A DNA stretch of 64,000 bases from contig CAYLLY010000002.1 in the NCBI GenBank assembly GCA_964384595.1, positions 1-64,000 of the forward strand, given 5' to 3'. The stretch comes from SCTG01 sp964384595. Lineage in GTDB: Bacteria; Nitrospirota; Nitrospiria; Nitrospirales; NS-4. Positions 7,267 to 14,002 of the stretch are shown here, in pieces (positions within the stretch are counted from its first letter, which is position 1; each line of letters starts with the position of its first letter). The position numbers and the translations under genes were made by a program. A model generated the notes under the pieces. The model ran no database searches. It worked only from the letters and a program-made list of their open reading frames with translations, and had not been told where the DNA came from.

Positions 7267-8430
7267 ATGAGCAAACCGGCTCCCAAACGCAAGGCGCGCC
7301 ACCGCAACCGCGGGGTGCTGGCCTACCAGCAGCTTCGCGCGCTGGTCCACGAGGGTGTCATCTCCGCCAAGGCCCCGATCGAATCCGGCCAGTACCAGCC
7401 GGCCAGCCTCGACCTGCGCCTCGGGGAGACCGCCTATCGCATGCTCAGCAGCTTCCTCCCCGAACAAGCGCCCGTCGAGCAGAAGCTCGTGGTCCAGGAT
7501 CTCTTCCGCTCCGACCTCGTCATGTACGAGCTCGACCTCCGCAAGAGCGCCGTGCTGGAGAAGGGGCACGTGTACCTGATCCCGCTGATGGAGGAGCTCG
7601 CCCTGCCGCGGACGCTGGCCGCCAAGACCAACCCGAAGAGCACCACCGGCCGCCTCGACGTCTTCGCGCGCACCATCACGGACTCGCACGCGCGCTTCGA
7701 CGAGATCCGCCCGGGCTACCGCGGCCGGCTCTATCTCGAAGTCGTCCCGCGGTCGTTCTCGATCCGGATCGCGGCCGGGATGTGCCTCAACCAGCTCCGC
7801 GTGGTCAGCGGGCATCCGATGGTCGGCGACAACGAGCTGCGAACGCGGCACAAGGCCGACCCCATTCTGTACGGCGACCACGCGCCGCTCCCCGGGAAGG
7901 ACCTCACACTCGACGAGGGGCTCTTCCTCCGCATCAATCTGAAGGCCGAAGGCGGGCTCGTCGGATTCCGCGCCAAGAAGAACAGCCAGGTGCTGGACCT
8001 GGCCCGCATCGGCTACTATGACCCGACCGACTTCTGGGAGCCCATCCCGCAGACCCGGCACGAGACCCTGCTGCTGGAGCCGGAGGATTTTTACATTCTG
8101 CTGTCGAAGGAGCGCATTCGCGTCCCCCCGGAGTACGCGGCGGAGATGGTGGCCTACGAGGCGGCCTGCGGCGAGCTGCGCACCCACTACGCGGGGTTCT
8201 TCGACCCCGGCTTCGGCTATGGGGCCGGCGACCTGCGCGGGACGCCCATCGTCCTGGAAGTGCGGGCGCACGACGTGCCGTTCCTGATCCATGACGGCCA
8301 GACGTTCTTCAAGGTACTCTTCGAAAGAATGCATGAGCGCCCTGAAAAGGTGTATGGTCAGGGCATCGGATCGTCCTACCAGTTCCAGGGCCTGACGCTG
8401 AGCAAGCACTTCAAACCGTACCGAGGCTGA
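7267..8430 (+). CDS. dcd: 2'-deoxycytidine 5'-triphosphate deaminase, long form
   Basis: 387 residues from the ATG at 7267 (MSKPAPKRKARHR). It shows the two-domain long form of the dCTP deaminase/dUTPase superfamily: YQPASLDLRLG near the N-terminus, LAAKTNPKSTTGRLDVFARTI, and a second domain with LFLRINLK and ending SSYQFQGLTLSKHFKPYRG. The family deaminates dCTP to dUTP for thymidylate synthesis. The frame extends upstream into kamA, but the extra residues have no counterpart in the family. The spacing of 16 bases to kamA suggests one transcript. Confidence 0.87.
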   Translation: MSKPAPKRKARHRNRGVLAYQQLRALVHEGVISAKAPIESGQYQPASLDLRLGETAYRMLSSFLPEQAPVEQKLVVQDLFRSDLVMYELDLRKSAVLEKGHVYLIPLMEELALPRTLAAKTNPKSTTGRLDVFARTITDSHARFDEIRPGYRGRLYLEVVPRSFSIRIAAGMCLNQLRVVSGHPMVGDNELRTRHKADPILYGDHAPLPGKDLTLDEGLFLRINLKAEGGLVGFRAKKNSQVLDLARIGYYDPTDFWEPIPQTRHETLLLEPEDFYILLSKERIRVPPEYAAEMVAYEAACGELRTHYAGFFDPGFGYGAGDLRGTPIVLEVRAHDVPFLIHDGQTFFKVLFERMHERPEKVYGQGIGSSYQFQGLTLSKHFKPYRG

Positions 8431-8434
8431 CCAG

Positions 8435-8860
8435 ATGGACGAACAGCCCAACCAGCCGGACGAGCAGCAGCCGGAGCACGAAGAAGAGCACGAGGGCGAG
8501 CGCCACACCATGGCGCTTCTGAAGTTCGTCGGCTTCGTGATGATGGTGCTCGGCTGGCTCCAGCTTCTGCTGGCCGTGAGCAGCGGGTCGGAGGCGACCT
8601 CCTTCCCGTTCGTGATCTACTTTCTCGGCGTCGTGATGTTCATCTTCGGCACGGTCACGGCCTGGTACAAGTACATCCTGATGGCGGCCGCAACCTTCGC
8701 CGGCCTCGCCCTTCACTACCATATCAGCTCCATCGGCTCGGCCGCGCGATGGGAAAAGGGCTTGGTGGTGTACGGCACCATCGCCGTGGTCGCCTATTTC
8801 ATCCTCTTCGCCAAGAAGCCGCCGGTCCGGCGCATCAATATCCAGCCGCCCCAGGAATGA
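8435..8860 (+). CDS. Small inner-membrane protein, acidic head and about four TM helices
   Basis: A 141-residue protein. Residues 1-24 are almost entirely Glu, Gln, Pro and His, followed by hydrophobic segments at about 27-47, 55-77, 80-97 and 108-124, and a short basic tail (KKPPVRRINIQ). I recognise no family. It starts 4 bases after the dCTP deaminase gene (GAGG upstream of the ATG) and its stop overlaps the next ATG, so it lies within one operon. Confidence 0.7.
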   Translation: MDEQPNQPDEQQPEHEEEHEGERHTMALLKFVGFVMMVLGWLQLLLAVSSGSEATSFPFVIYFLGVVMFIFGTVTAWYKYILMAAATFAGLALHYHISSIGSAARWEKGLVVYGTIAVVAYFILFAKKPPVRRINIQPPQE

Positions 8861-9540
8861 CCATTTCGGTTGTCATCCCCACGCTGCACGAAGAAAAGAC
8901 TCTTCCCGCAACACTGGCCAGGCTCCGGCACCCCGCGTTTTCGGAAGTGCTGGTGGTGGACGGAGGCAGCCGGGACAAAACCGTGGCGGACATCGCGCTC
9001 GCGAATCCCCTGACCCGCGTCCTCAACGCGCCGACGGGCAGGGCCCGGCAGATGAACGCGGGCGCGGCGGTCGCGAAGGGGGAACTCCTCCTGTTTCTCC
9101 ATGCCGACACGCTGCTGCCGCCGATGGCCGCGGACGTCATCCTCAACACCATGGCCGATACCCGGATCGTGGGGGGCCGGTTCGACGCGCGGCTCATCCC
9201 CGACCGCGGCCTGCTCTGGGTCGTGGGCCGCATGATGAGCTGGCGGTCCCGCCTGACCGGCGTCGCGACGGGCGACCAGGCGATCTTCGTGCGGCGGAAA
9301 GTCTTCGAGGACCTCGGGGGGTTCCCGGACATCCCGATCATGGAGGACATCGCCTTCAGCCGGCGCCTCAAGCAAGCCGGCCTCGTGGCCGCGCTGCATA
9401 GCTGCGTGATGACCTCCGGCCGCCGGTGGGAGCGGCACGGCACGATCAAAACTATCCTGCTGATGTGGTGGCTCCGCCTGCTGTTTTACCTGGGCGTGCG
9501 TCCGGATCGGTTGAAGCGCTGGTACGACGACGCGCGATGA
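8857..9540 (+). CDS. Family 2 glycosyltransferase, TIGR04283 type
   Basis: A 227-residue GT-A enzyme: ISVVIPTLHEE at the N-terminus, VVDGGSRDKT, then GELLLFLHADT supplying the DxD-like metal site, and PIMEDIAFSRRLK with the acidic base. It matches the TIGR04283 group, which is normally next to the TIGR04282 transferase, as here. The pair is often linked to a radical-SAM/arsenosugar set, but no such partner is in view. The ATG overlaps the previous stop (ATGA). Confidence 0.83.
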   Translation: MTISVVIPTLHEEKTLPATLARLRHPAFSEVLVVDGGSRDKTVADIALANPLTRVLNAPTGRARQMNAGAAVAKGELLLFLHADTLLPPMAADVILNTMADTRIVGGRFDARLIPDRGLLWVVGRMMSWRSRLTGVATGDQAIFVRRKVFEDLGGFPDIPIMEDIAFSRRLKQAGLVAALHSCVMTSGRRWERHGTIKTILLMWWLRLLFYLGVRPDRLKRWYDDAR

Positions 9541-10214
9541 GCACGGCGCTGATCATCTTCGCGAAGGCGCCGATTCCGGGCGAGGTCAAGACGCGTCTCT
9601 GCCCGCCGCTGGATCACGACGAAGCGGCCTCGCTCCACGGCTCGCTGGTGCTGGACGCGATCGAGCGGACGAAGGGGCTACAGAGCATCTCGCTCTACGT
9701 CGCGGGGACGCCGGACCTCGCGCATCCGTTCTTCAAGGTGCTGGAGGGGCGCTACGGGGCGCGTCTCCTGCTTCAGCGGGGGCCGGACCTGGGAGCACGG
9801 ATGCGTCAGGCCATGCAGGATGCGTTCGATCAGGGCACGCAGGCCGTCATCCTGACCGGCACGGACCTGCCCACGCTGCCGCGCGCGCATCTCCAGCAGG
9901 CGCTCACGCTCGTCAAGGGTCACGATGTGGTGCTGGGGCCGACGGCCGACGGGGGCTACTATCTGATCGGGCTGCGGAAGATGATGCCGGCTTTGTTCGA
10001 CGGCATCGCCTGGAGCACGGCGTCGGTGTTCGCGGAGACGAAGAAGAAAATCGAAGCGGCGGGTTTATCGCTGGGGCTGCTGCCGGAGTGCCGGGACGTG
10101 GACACGTTGGACGACCTCAAGCATTTCATCGCCCTCTGCGGCAAGGACCGCAATCTCACCAAACGCACCGAAGGCGCCCTCCGTCTGATTGGCGCACGCC
10201 TGAAAGACCGTTAG
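9537..10214 (+). CDS. TIGR04282 / DUF2064 family nucleotidyl- or glycosyltransferase
   Basis: A 225-residue protein starting LIIFAKAPIPGEVKTRLCPP, the loop typical of DUF2064 and CofC-like nucleotidyltransferases. It is followed by TGTDLPTLPRAHLQ and DVVLGPTADGGYYLIGL, which carry the metal-binding Asp residues. It is the partner of the upstream TIGR04283 gene (ATGA overlap). The substrate is not known from sequence. A strong hairpin begins at its stop codon. Confidence 0.83.
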   Translation: MSTALIIFAKAPIPGEVKTRLCPPLDHDEAASLHGSLVLDAIERTKGLQSISLYVAGTPDLAHPFFKVLEGRYGARLLLQRGPDLGARMRQAMQDAFDQGTQAVILTGTDLPTLPRAHLQQALTLVKGHDVVLGPTADGGYYLIGLRKMMPALFDGIAWSTASVFAETKKKIEAAGLSLGLLPECRDVDTLDDLKHFIALCGKDRNLTKRTEGALRLIGARLKDR

Positions 10215-10249
10215 GGGACTGGCTCCATTTCCGAATGGTGCCAGTCCCC
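10214..10249 (+). terminator. Long perfect hairpin, terminator or REP-like element
   Basis: A 10-bp perfect stem GGGGACTGGC / GCCAGTCCCC encloses a second stem CCATT / AATGG with a TCCG loop and a single T-T mismatch between them. A C/T-rich run (CCTTCTTC) follows. It starts at the last base of the stop codon, so it can end the 4.1-10.2 kb operon. Isolated palindromes of the GGGGACTGG type also occur as REP-like repeats in some genomes. Confidence 0.7.
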
Positions 10250-10464
10250 CTTCTTCATCCGATGTAGGGGCGCTGCTTGCTGCGCCCTCCCAAGAGCGGG
10301 TCCTGTCGGCGAGTCACCCTGACGTGCTCAGGTCGTTTCGCCGTCGAAGTCCCGGAACCCGGCTGTACGCCCTTCCGCTCCGCCAGGGTCCCACTCGCCA
10401 CCACCCGTGGGAGACTGATCTATGGTTATCTCTCTGATACACAGGTATGTAATAATCTAAGTCT

Positions 10465-10623
10465 ATGTCACTGGACGTGTTTCTGCCCATCTTTGCTGCG
10501 GTTCTTCAGATTTTTCTCACTTGGATTGGTGTTGACGTGTCACTAAAGAAGGGGCGGAAACGCTTTGCCATAGTAGTAGGCGTTATCGCGATGGTGGTGC
10601 TGTTTAGTGAGGCTTTCACGTAG
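10465..10623 (+). CDS. Small two-helix membrane protein
   Basis: A 52-codon frame: MSLDVFLPIFAAVLQIFLTW, a short basic loop with KKGRKR, then a second hydrophobic helix (FAIVVGVIAMVVLFSE) ending FT. The helix-loop-helix hydrophobicity with a positive loop is unlikely by chance. The surrounding DNA is visibly lower in GC. There is no clear Shine-Dalgarno; an AT-rich TAATAAT (10450-10456) lies 8 bases before the ATG. The interval 10250-10464 upstream holds nothing else I can support. No family recognised. Confidence 0.45.
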   Translation: MSLDVFLPIFAAVLQIFLTWIGVDVSLKKGRKRFAIVVGVIAMVVLFSEAFT

Positions 10624-10681
10624 CGCAGGGAAGTTTAATCACAGTATTACACCCGTTCATCACAGGGTGGAGGAGGCTCCC

Positions 10682-11095
10682 ATGGCAGACCTCATCCGAA
10701 GTGCCCCATACTTCAAGGTTCAGGTGCTGGACAAACCTGGTGAAGCAGCCAGAGTGCTCGCTGTTCTTCGCGATGCGAACGTCTATGTCCACGCGTTTTA
10801 TGGGTTTCCCCGGAATCGCCGATTCCAGCTCGACTTTATGCCCGACGATCCTGCCTTGTTTAAACAGGTGGCGAAACAGGCCAAGTGGAAGGTTCAGGGT
10901 ACCAAGACCTGCTTCCTTGTCGAAGGGGAGGATCGTCCAGGGGCTTTGGCAGACGTCACAGCAAAGCTAGGGGCGGCCAAAATAAACATCACGGCCATCG
11001 GGGCGGTGGCAGCGGGGCAAGGCCGCTTCGGCTCCCTCTTTTGGGTGAAGCCACGTGATGCGAAAAAGGCTGCAAAGGTCCTGGGTATTTCGTGA
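10682..11095 (+). CDS. Protein of two tandem ACT domains
   Basis: 137 residues from the ATG at 10682, which has a strong GGAGGAGG ribosome site. Two ACT-type units are visible: FKVQVLDKPGEAARVLAVLRD (first part, beta-alpha) and TCFLVEGEDRPGALADVTAK followed by INITAIGAV. ACT pairs bind amino acids and regulate enzymes; this stand-alone form could be a sensor or a subunit. The target is unknown. Confidence 0.8.
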   Translation: MADLIRSAPYFKVQVLDKPGEAARVLAVLRDANVYVHAFYGFPRNRRFQLDFMPDDPALFKQVAKQAKWKVQGTKTCFLVEGEDRPGALADVTAKLGAAKINITAIGAVAAGQGRFGSLFWVKPRDAKKAAKVLGIS

Positions 11096-11263
11096 CCCCT
11101 TTCCTCAACCGACTGGGACTCTAAAAAGAGACAGGCTACTTTATTTGAGGTAAGAGCTTAGACCATGCCTCGACTCAATCATAAGGCGATCTGGGCGATG
11201 GGGGTGCTGCAGCAGGGGTGAGAACCAATCTCTCCGGCTGGACATTCCGTAATACGATGTGTC

Positions 11264-12076
11264 ATGTTCCCCTTCGGTCATGCCATGACACTGCCGACGC
11301 CGCAGGTCAACGAACGCTGGTGGAAAGACTACCTGACGAAAGGCCACCGGCTGGAACATTCGGCCCGCTGGCTTTTTCCCCTCCTGCCGTCTTCTCCACG
11401 CTGCAAAATCTGCTTCGTGCCGTTTGCGGGATTCGGACTGCCGCTTCGATTCCTGGGATGGAGCCCCTCGCGCAAGAACCCGCGCCTTTGCGGGTGGTGC
11501 TGCGAGCGCCTGCCGCTGGGTGGCGCCGAGGTGGACATCGCCGTCCTGTTCGCTGATATTCGCAACTACACCTCCCTGGTCGAACAAATGCCCGGCCAGG
11601 ATGTAGCAACGTTGATGAACCGCTTCTACCAGGTGGCCACCCAGGTGCTGATCGACCACGACGCCCTCATTGATAAGCTCCTTGGCGATTCGGTCATGGC
11701 GCTGTTTATCCCGGGTATCACCGGGCCCGGCTATCGGGAGATGGCCGTGCAGGCGGGCGAAGCGCTGTTGCGGGGCGTCGGGTATGGAACGCCGGAGGGG
11801 CCCTGGTTACCGTTGGGCGTCGGCATCCATGCCGGACCCGCCTTCGTCGGCAATGTGGGCGCCGAGGGTGTGGTGGACTTCACCGCGATCGGCGACACGG
11901 TCAATGTGGCCAGCCGCATTCAGGCGCAGGCCGCGGCGGGCACGATCCTGATAAGCGAAACCGTCCATGCCGCCGTCGCCGACCGCTACGGCGCACTGGA
12001 GGCGCGCTCGCTCACGCTCAAAGGCAAGCAGGAGCCTGTTGCCGTCCGCGAGATCCGGCCGACAGGACCCACGTAG
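11264..12076 (+). CDS. Class III adenylate/guanylate cyclase with N-terminal Cys-rich region
   Basis: 270 residues (second in-frame ATG at 11285). Residues 47-80 carry CxxC and CxxCC spaced by 25 residues (CKIC ... CGWCC), a likely zinc site, around a PFAGFG...PSRKNPRLC segment. The catalytic domain follows: D98 (FADIRNYTSL) and D142 (DKLLGDS) for the two metals, K138 as a possible base-selecting lysine, and FTAIGDTVNVASR with N214 and R218 for transition-state contacts. The position matching the cyclase base-recognition Asp is a Thr, which is common in bacterial enzymes. It makes a cyclic nucleotide, probably cAMP. The 11096-11263 interval contains only a short inverted repeat (TGTCATG/CATGACA) around the candidate starts. 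Confidence 0.85.
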   Translation: MFPFGHAMTLPTPQVNERWWKDYLTKGHRLEHSARWLFPLLPSSPRCKICFVPFAGFGLPLRFLGWSPSRKNPRLCGWCCERLPLGGAEVDIAVLFADIRNYTSLVEQMPGQDVATLMNRFYQVATQVLIDHDALIDKLLGDSVMALFIPGITGPGYREMAVQAGEALLRGVGYGTPEGPWLPLGVGIHAGPAFVGNVGAEGVVDFTAIGDTVNVASRIQAQAAAGTILISETVHAAVADRYGALEARSLTLKGKQEPVAVREIRPTGPT

Positions 12077-12091
12077 AAGGAGGGCAGAGTG

Positions 12092-12661
12092 ATGGAATCC
12101 GGTCGGCCGCTGTTTATTCCGGTGATTCTCGGCACCACGCGTCAGGGGCGGATGAGCGCCCATGCGGCGAAGCTCGTGGCGGGCGAGATCGCCAAGCATG
12201 CAGGGATCGAGACCGCGCTGATCGACATCGCCACGGTGCCCCTCCCCGTCACGGATGCCGGCGAGGCCGTCAAGGATGCCGGATTCTCGGAAAAGATGAA
12301 CCGTGCCGACGCGCTGGTGATCGTCGTACCCGAGTACAACCACGGCTACCCCGGTCTGCTCAAGCACGTGCTGGACAGTTGTCTGAAGGAGTACATCCAT
12401 AAGGCGGTCGGGATCGCCGGCGTGTCGGCCGGCCCGTTCGGCGGCGCGCGTGTGATCCAGAACCTCCTGCCCGTGATGCGCGAGCTGGGCCTGGTGACTA
12501 TCTTTTGGGACGTGAACTTCTCGAGCGTGCAAAATGTGTTCAATGAGAACGGCAAGCTGAAGGACGAGGCGTTCGTGAAACGGATCGACAAGTTCCTCAA
12601 CGAACTGGTCTGGATGGCCAAGACCCTGCGCCACGGCCGCGAGCACATCCAGGTCGCGTGA
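12092..12661 (+). CDS. NADPH-dependent FMN reductase-like flavoprotein
   Basis: 189 residues with a flavodoxin-like fold: PVILGTTRQGRMSAHAAKLV (phosphate-binding loop for FMN), VIVVPEYNHGYPGLLKHVLD (flavin contact) and GVSAGPFGGARVIQNL. The family reduces FMN, quinones or azo compounds with NAD(P)H. An AAGGAGGG site seven bases before the ATG at 12092 decides the start over the GTG at 12089. It is followed closely by two small genes. Confidence 0.85.
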   Translation: MESGRPLFIPVILGTTRQGRMSAHAAKLVAGEIAKHAGIETALIDIATVPLPVTDAGEAVKDAGFSEKMNRADALVIVVPEYNHGYPGLLKHVLDSCLKEYIHKAVGIAGVSAGPFGGARVIQNLLPVMRELGLVTIFWDVNFSSVQNVFNENGKLKDEAFVKRIDKFLNELVWMAKTLRHGREHIQVA

Positions 12662-12672
12662 GGGAGATTGGT

Positions 12673-12855
12673 ATGGAAAAGAACCCCATGACCTGTCCGG
12701 AATGCGGAGTAGTGATGACTCACCACGCCGAGAAACTGGTGGACCCGTACCGGCCGCAAGACCGGGCCCTGGTTGACCCCGTGTTGGGCGGGATCGTCCA
12801 GGAGGTCCACACCTGCCCGGAGTGCGGCAAAGCGGAGTCACGGCAGGTCAAGTAA
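12673..12855 (+). CDS. Small double-CPECG zinc-ribbon protein
   Basis: 60 residues with CPECG near the N-terminus and CPECGK near the C-terminus, 38 residues apart, which together form a zinc-ribbon. No other domain is present. The ATG at 12673 is preceded by GGGAG. It lies 11 bases after the FMN reductase gene and may be co-transcribed. Function unknown; the product could bind RNA, DNA or a partner protein. Confidence 0.65.
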   Translation: MEKNPMTCPECGVVMTHHAEKLVDPYRPQDRALVDPVLGGIVQEVHTCPECGKAESRQVK

Positions 12856-12912
12856 AACAAGGAAACGGCGTCACTCTGCGTGTTTTTCCAGACACGGAAA
12901 GGAGGATCGACC

Positions 12913-13143
12913 ATGAGAGTTGGGTACAAGAGGACGTTAATCGCTCGCCTCGGCGCTGCCCTCGGTTTTGCCTGCGGGGTCATCGGTCTTCTCGCCGGCC
13001 TGACTGACCACACCTGGAAATTGTGGCCGATCGGCTGGTTTACCGGGGGCGGGTTGCTCACGATAATTTCGCTATTTATCCTGGTGGATGGAGCCATCGC
13101 GTTCCAGAAAGCGCGAATGGCCCCACACAGCCTGGACGATTAA
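12913..13143 (+). CDS. Small two-TM membrane protein
   Basis: 76 residues from the ATG at 12913, chosen because AGGAGG lies seven bases upstream. Two hydrophobic stretches (LGAALGFACGVIGLLAGL and WFTGGGLLTIISLFILVDGA) are joined by a short loop DHTWKLWPIG. No family recognised. It is the last plus-strand gene before the long minus-strand run. Confidence 0.6.
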   Translation: MRVGYKRTLIARLGAALGFACGVIGLLAGLTDHTWKLWPIGWFTGGGLLTIISLFILVDGAIAFQKARMAPHSLDD

Positions 13144-13160
13144 CCCTGCCGGCCTTTCAG

Positions 13161-13179
13161 GAGGGAGAAGAACTCTCTC
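13161..13179. terminator. Weak hairpin between convergent genes
   Basis: GAGGGAG and CTCTCTC (one G-T pair) flank a five-base loop, overlapping the stop of the Mth938-like gene. There is no T-run, so it is a weak candidate bidirectional terminator. Confidence 0.3.
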
Positions 13180-13528
13180 AGCAGGTGACGTGCAGGATCG
13201 CGTTGGTGTCGTCCATGCCGCGCGTCAGCGCCTCGATAGCCTTATACGTCGGCAGGACGAGCAATTCGATTTTCCGCTCCCTGGCTTCGGCCTGCACCTC
13301 TTTCATAACAGGCAAGGCGCCGTTCGCGCCGGTGCCGATCACCAGCCGGCGGCACTTCCAGGGTATCTCCTCCTCGATGGACAGCGGCGTGTGCCCGAAC
13401 TCGTCGCGGAATTTTTTCGACGGCTTCTTCTTCCGCTTGCAGATCTCCCCACGGTCGATCACGATGTCGTGCTCGTAGGTGGCGCCGTCGATCTGGATCG
13501 AACCAAACGAGAACTTGTCGAAACGCAT
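13178..13528 (-). CDS. Mth938/NDUFAF3-like (DUF498) domain protein
   Basis: 116 residues. The pattern FSFGSIQIDGATYEHDIVI at the N-terminus, LVIGTGANGALPVM in the middle and ELLVLPTYKAIEAL near the end is typical of the Mth938 family, whose mitochondrial member NDUFAF3 helps assemble complex I. The bacterial role is not established. It ends with a Cys. It lies 12 bases downstream of the lipoprotein gene on the same strand. Confidence 0.82.
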   Translation of the reverse strand: MRFDKFSFGSIQIDGATYEHDIVIDRGEICKRKKKPSKKFRDEFGHTPLSIEEEIPWKCRRLVIGTGANGALPVMKEVQAEARERKIELLVLPTYKAIEALTRGMDDTNAILHVTC

Positions 13529-13540
13529 GTGCCCCTCCGT

Positions 13541-13903
13541 TCAGTGGCAGCTCGTGATGACCTGCCCCCCGAGGAGGGTGCTGGTGCAGATCGGCGTTCG
13601 GGGGAACTGCGGCGGCGGCTGGCGGTTCTGGTTGTAGAACTGCCACTGCTGCTGCAAGTACCGGTCGGCCTGTTGCTGCTGCTTGTCGGCCAAGTACCAG
13701 AAGGGCGGCAACTGCTCGCCCCGCGGCGAAACGACCGGCGGAAGCGGAGGTGCCTCTAAAGGAGCCTGCGGCACGGCCTGCCGGGTTTGCGGCTGAGGCG
13801 GTTGGGAAGGAGGCATCTGCCCCTCCCGGGAGACGTCAAAGACGCCGCACCCAGAAGTCAGCAAACCCACCGCCAGGACGAGACTGAGTACCCCACCCTG
13901 CAC
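13541..13903 (-). CDS. Pro/Gln-rich lipoprotein
   Basis: 120 residues: signal peptide with lipobox LTSGC (Cys 19), then a low-complexity stretch of Pro, Gln and Ala (roughly 30-65) and a Gln-rich segment with ADKQQQQADRYLQQQWQFYN. The end has two cysteines (C106 and C119) able to form a disulfide. Start is GTG at 13903 with AAGGAG seven bases upstream. It is probably an envelope protein of unknown role. It lies 99 bases downstream of the long polysaccharide locus on the same strand and may have its own promoter. Confidence 0.7.
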   Translation of the reverse strand: MQGGVLSLVLAVGLLTSGCGVFDVSREGQMPPSQPPQPQTRQAVPQAPLEAPPLPPVVSPRGEQLPPFWYLADKQQQQADRYLQQQWQFYNQNRQPPPQFPRTPICTSTLLGGQVITSCH

Positions 13904-14002
13904 CGGCGCTCTCCTTTAGCGATATCGTCGCGCCGCCATGCCCACCACGTCAAGCGTTCCGGAAAATCTGGGCAATTATTGACACGCGCGCTCCTCAGCA
14001 GC

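Noticed and set aside
10277..10546. 89-codon plus-strand frame
   Set aside because: The 52-codon frame (10465-10623) with two hydrophobic helices overlaps it and is more convincing; this one has no start signal or domain.
11141..11659. 172-codon minus-strand frame overlapping the cyclase
   Set aside because: It lies antisense to the cyclase N-terminal region, whose cysteines and catalytic motifs are in frame on the other strand.
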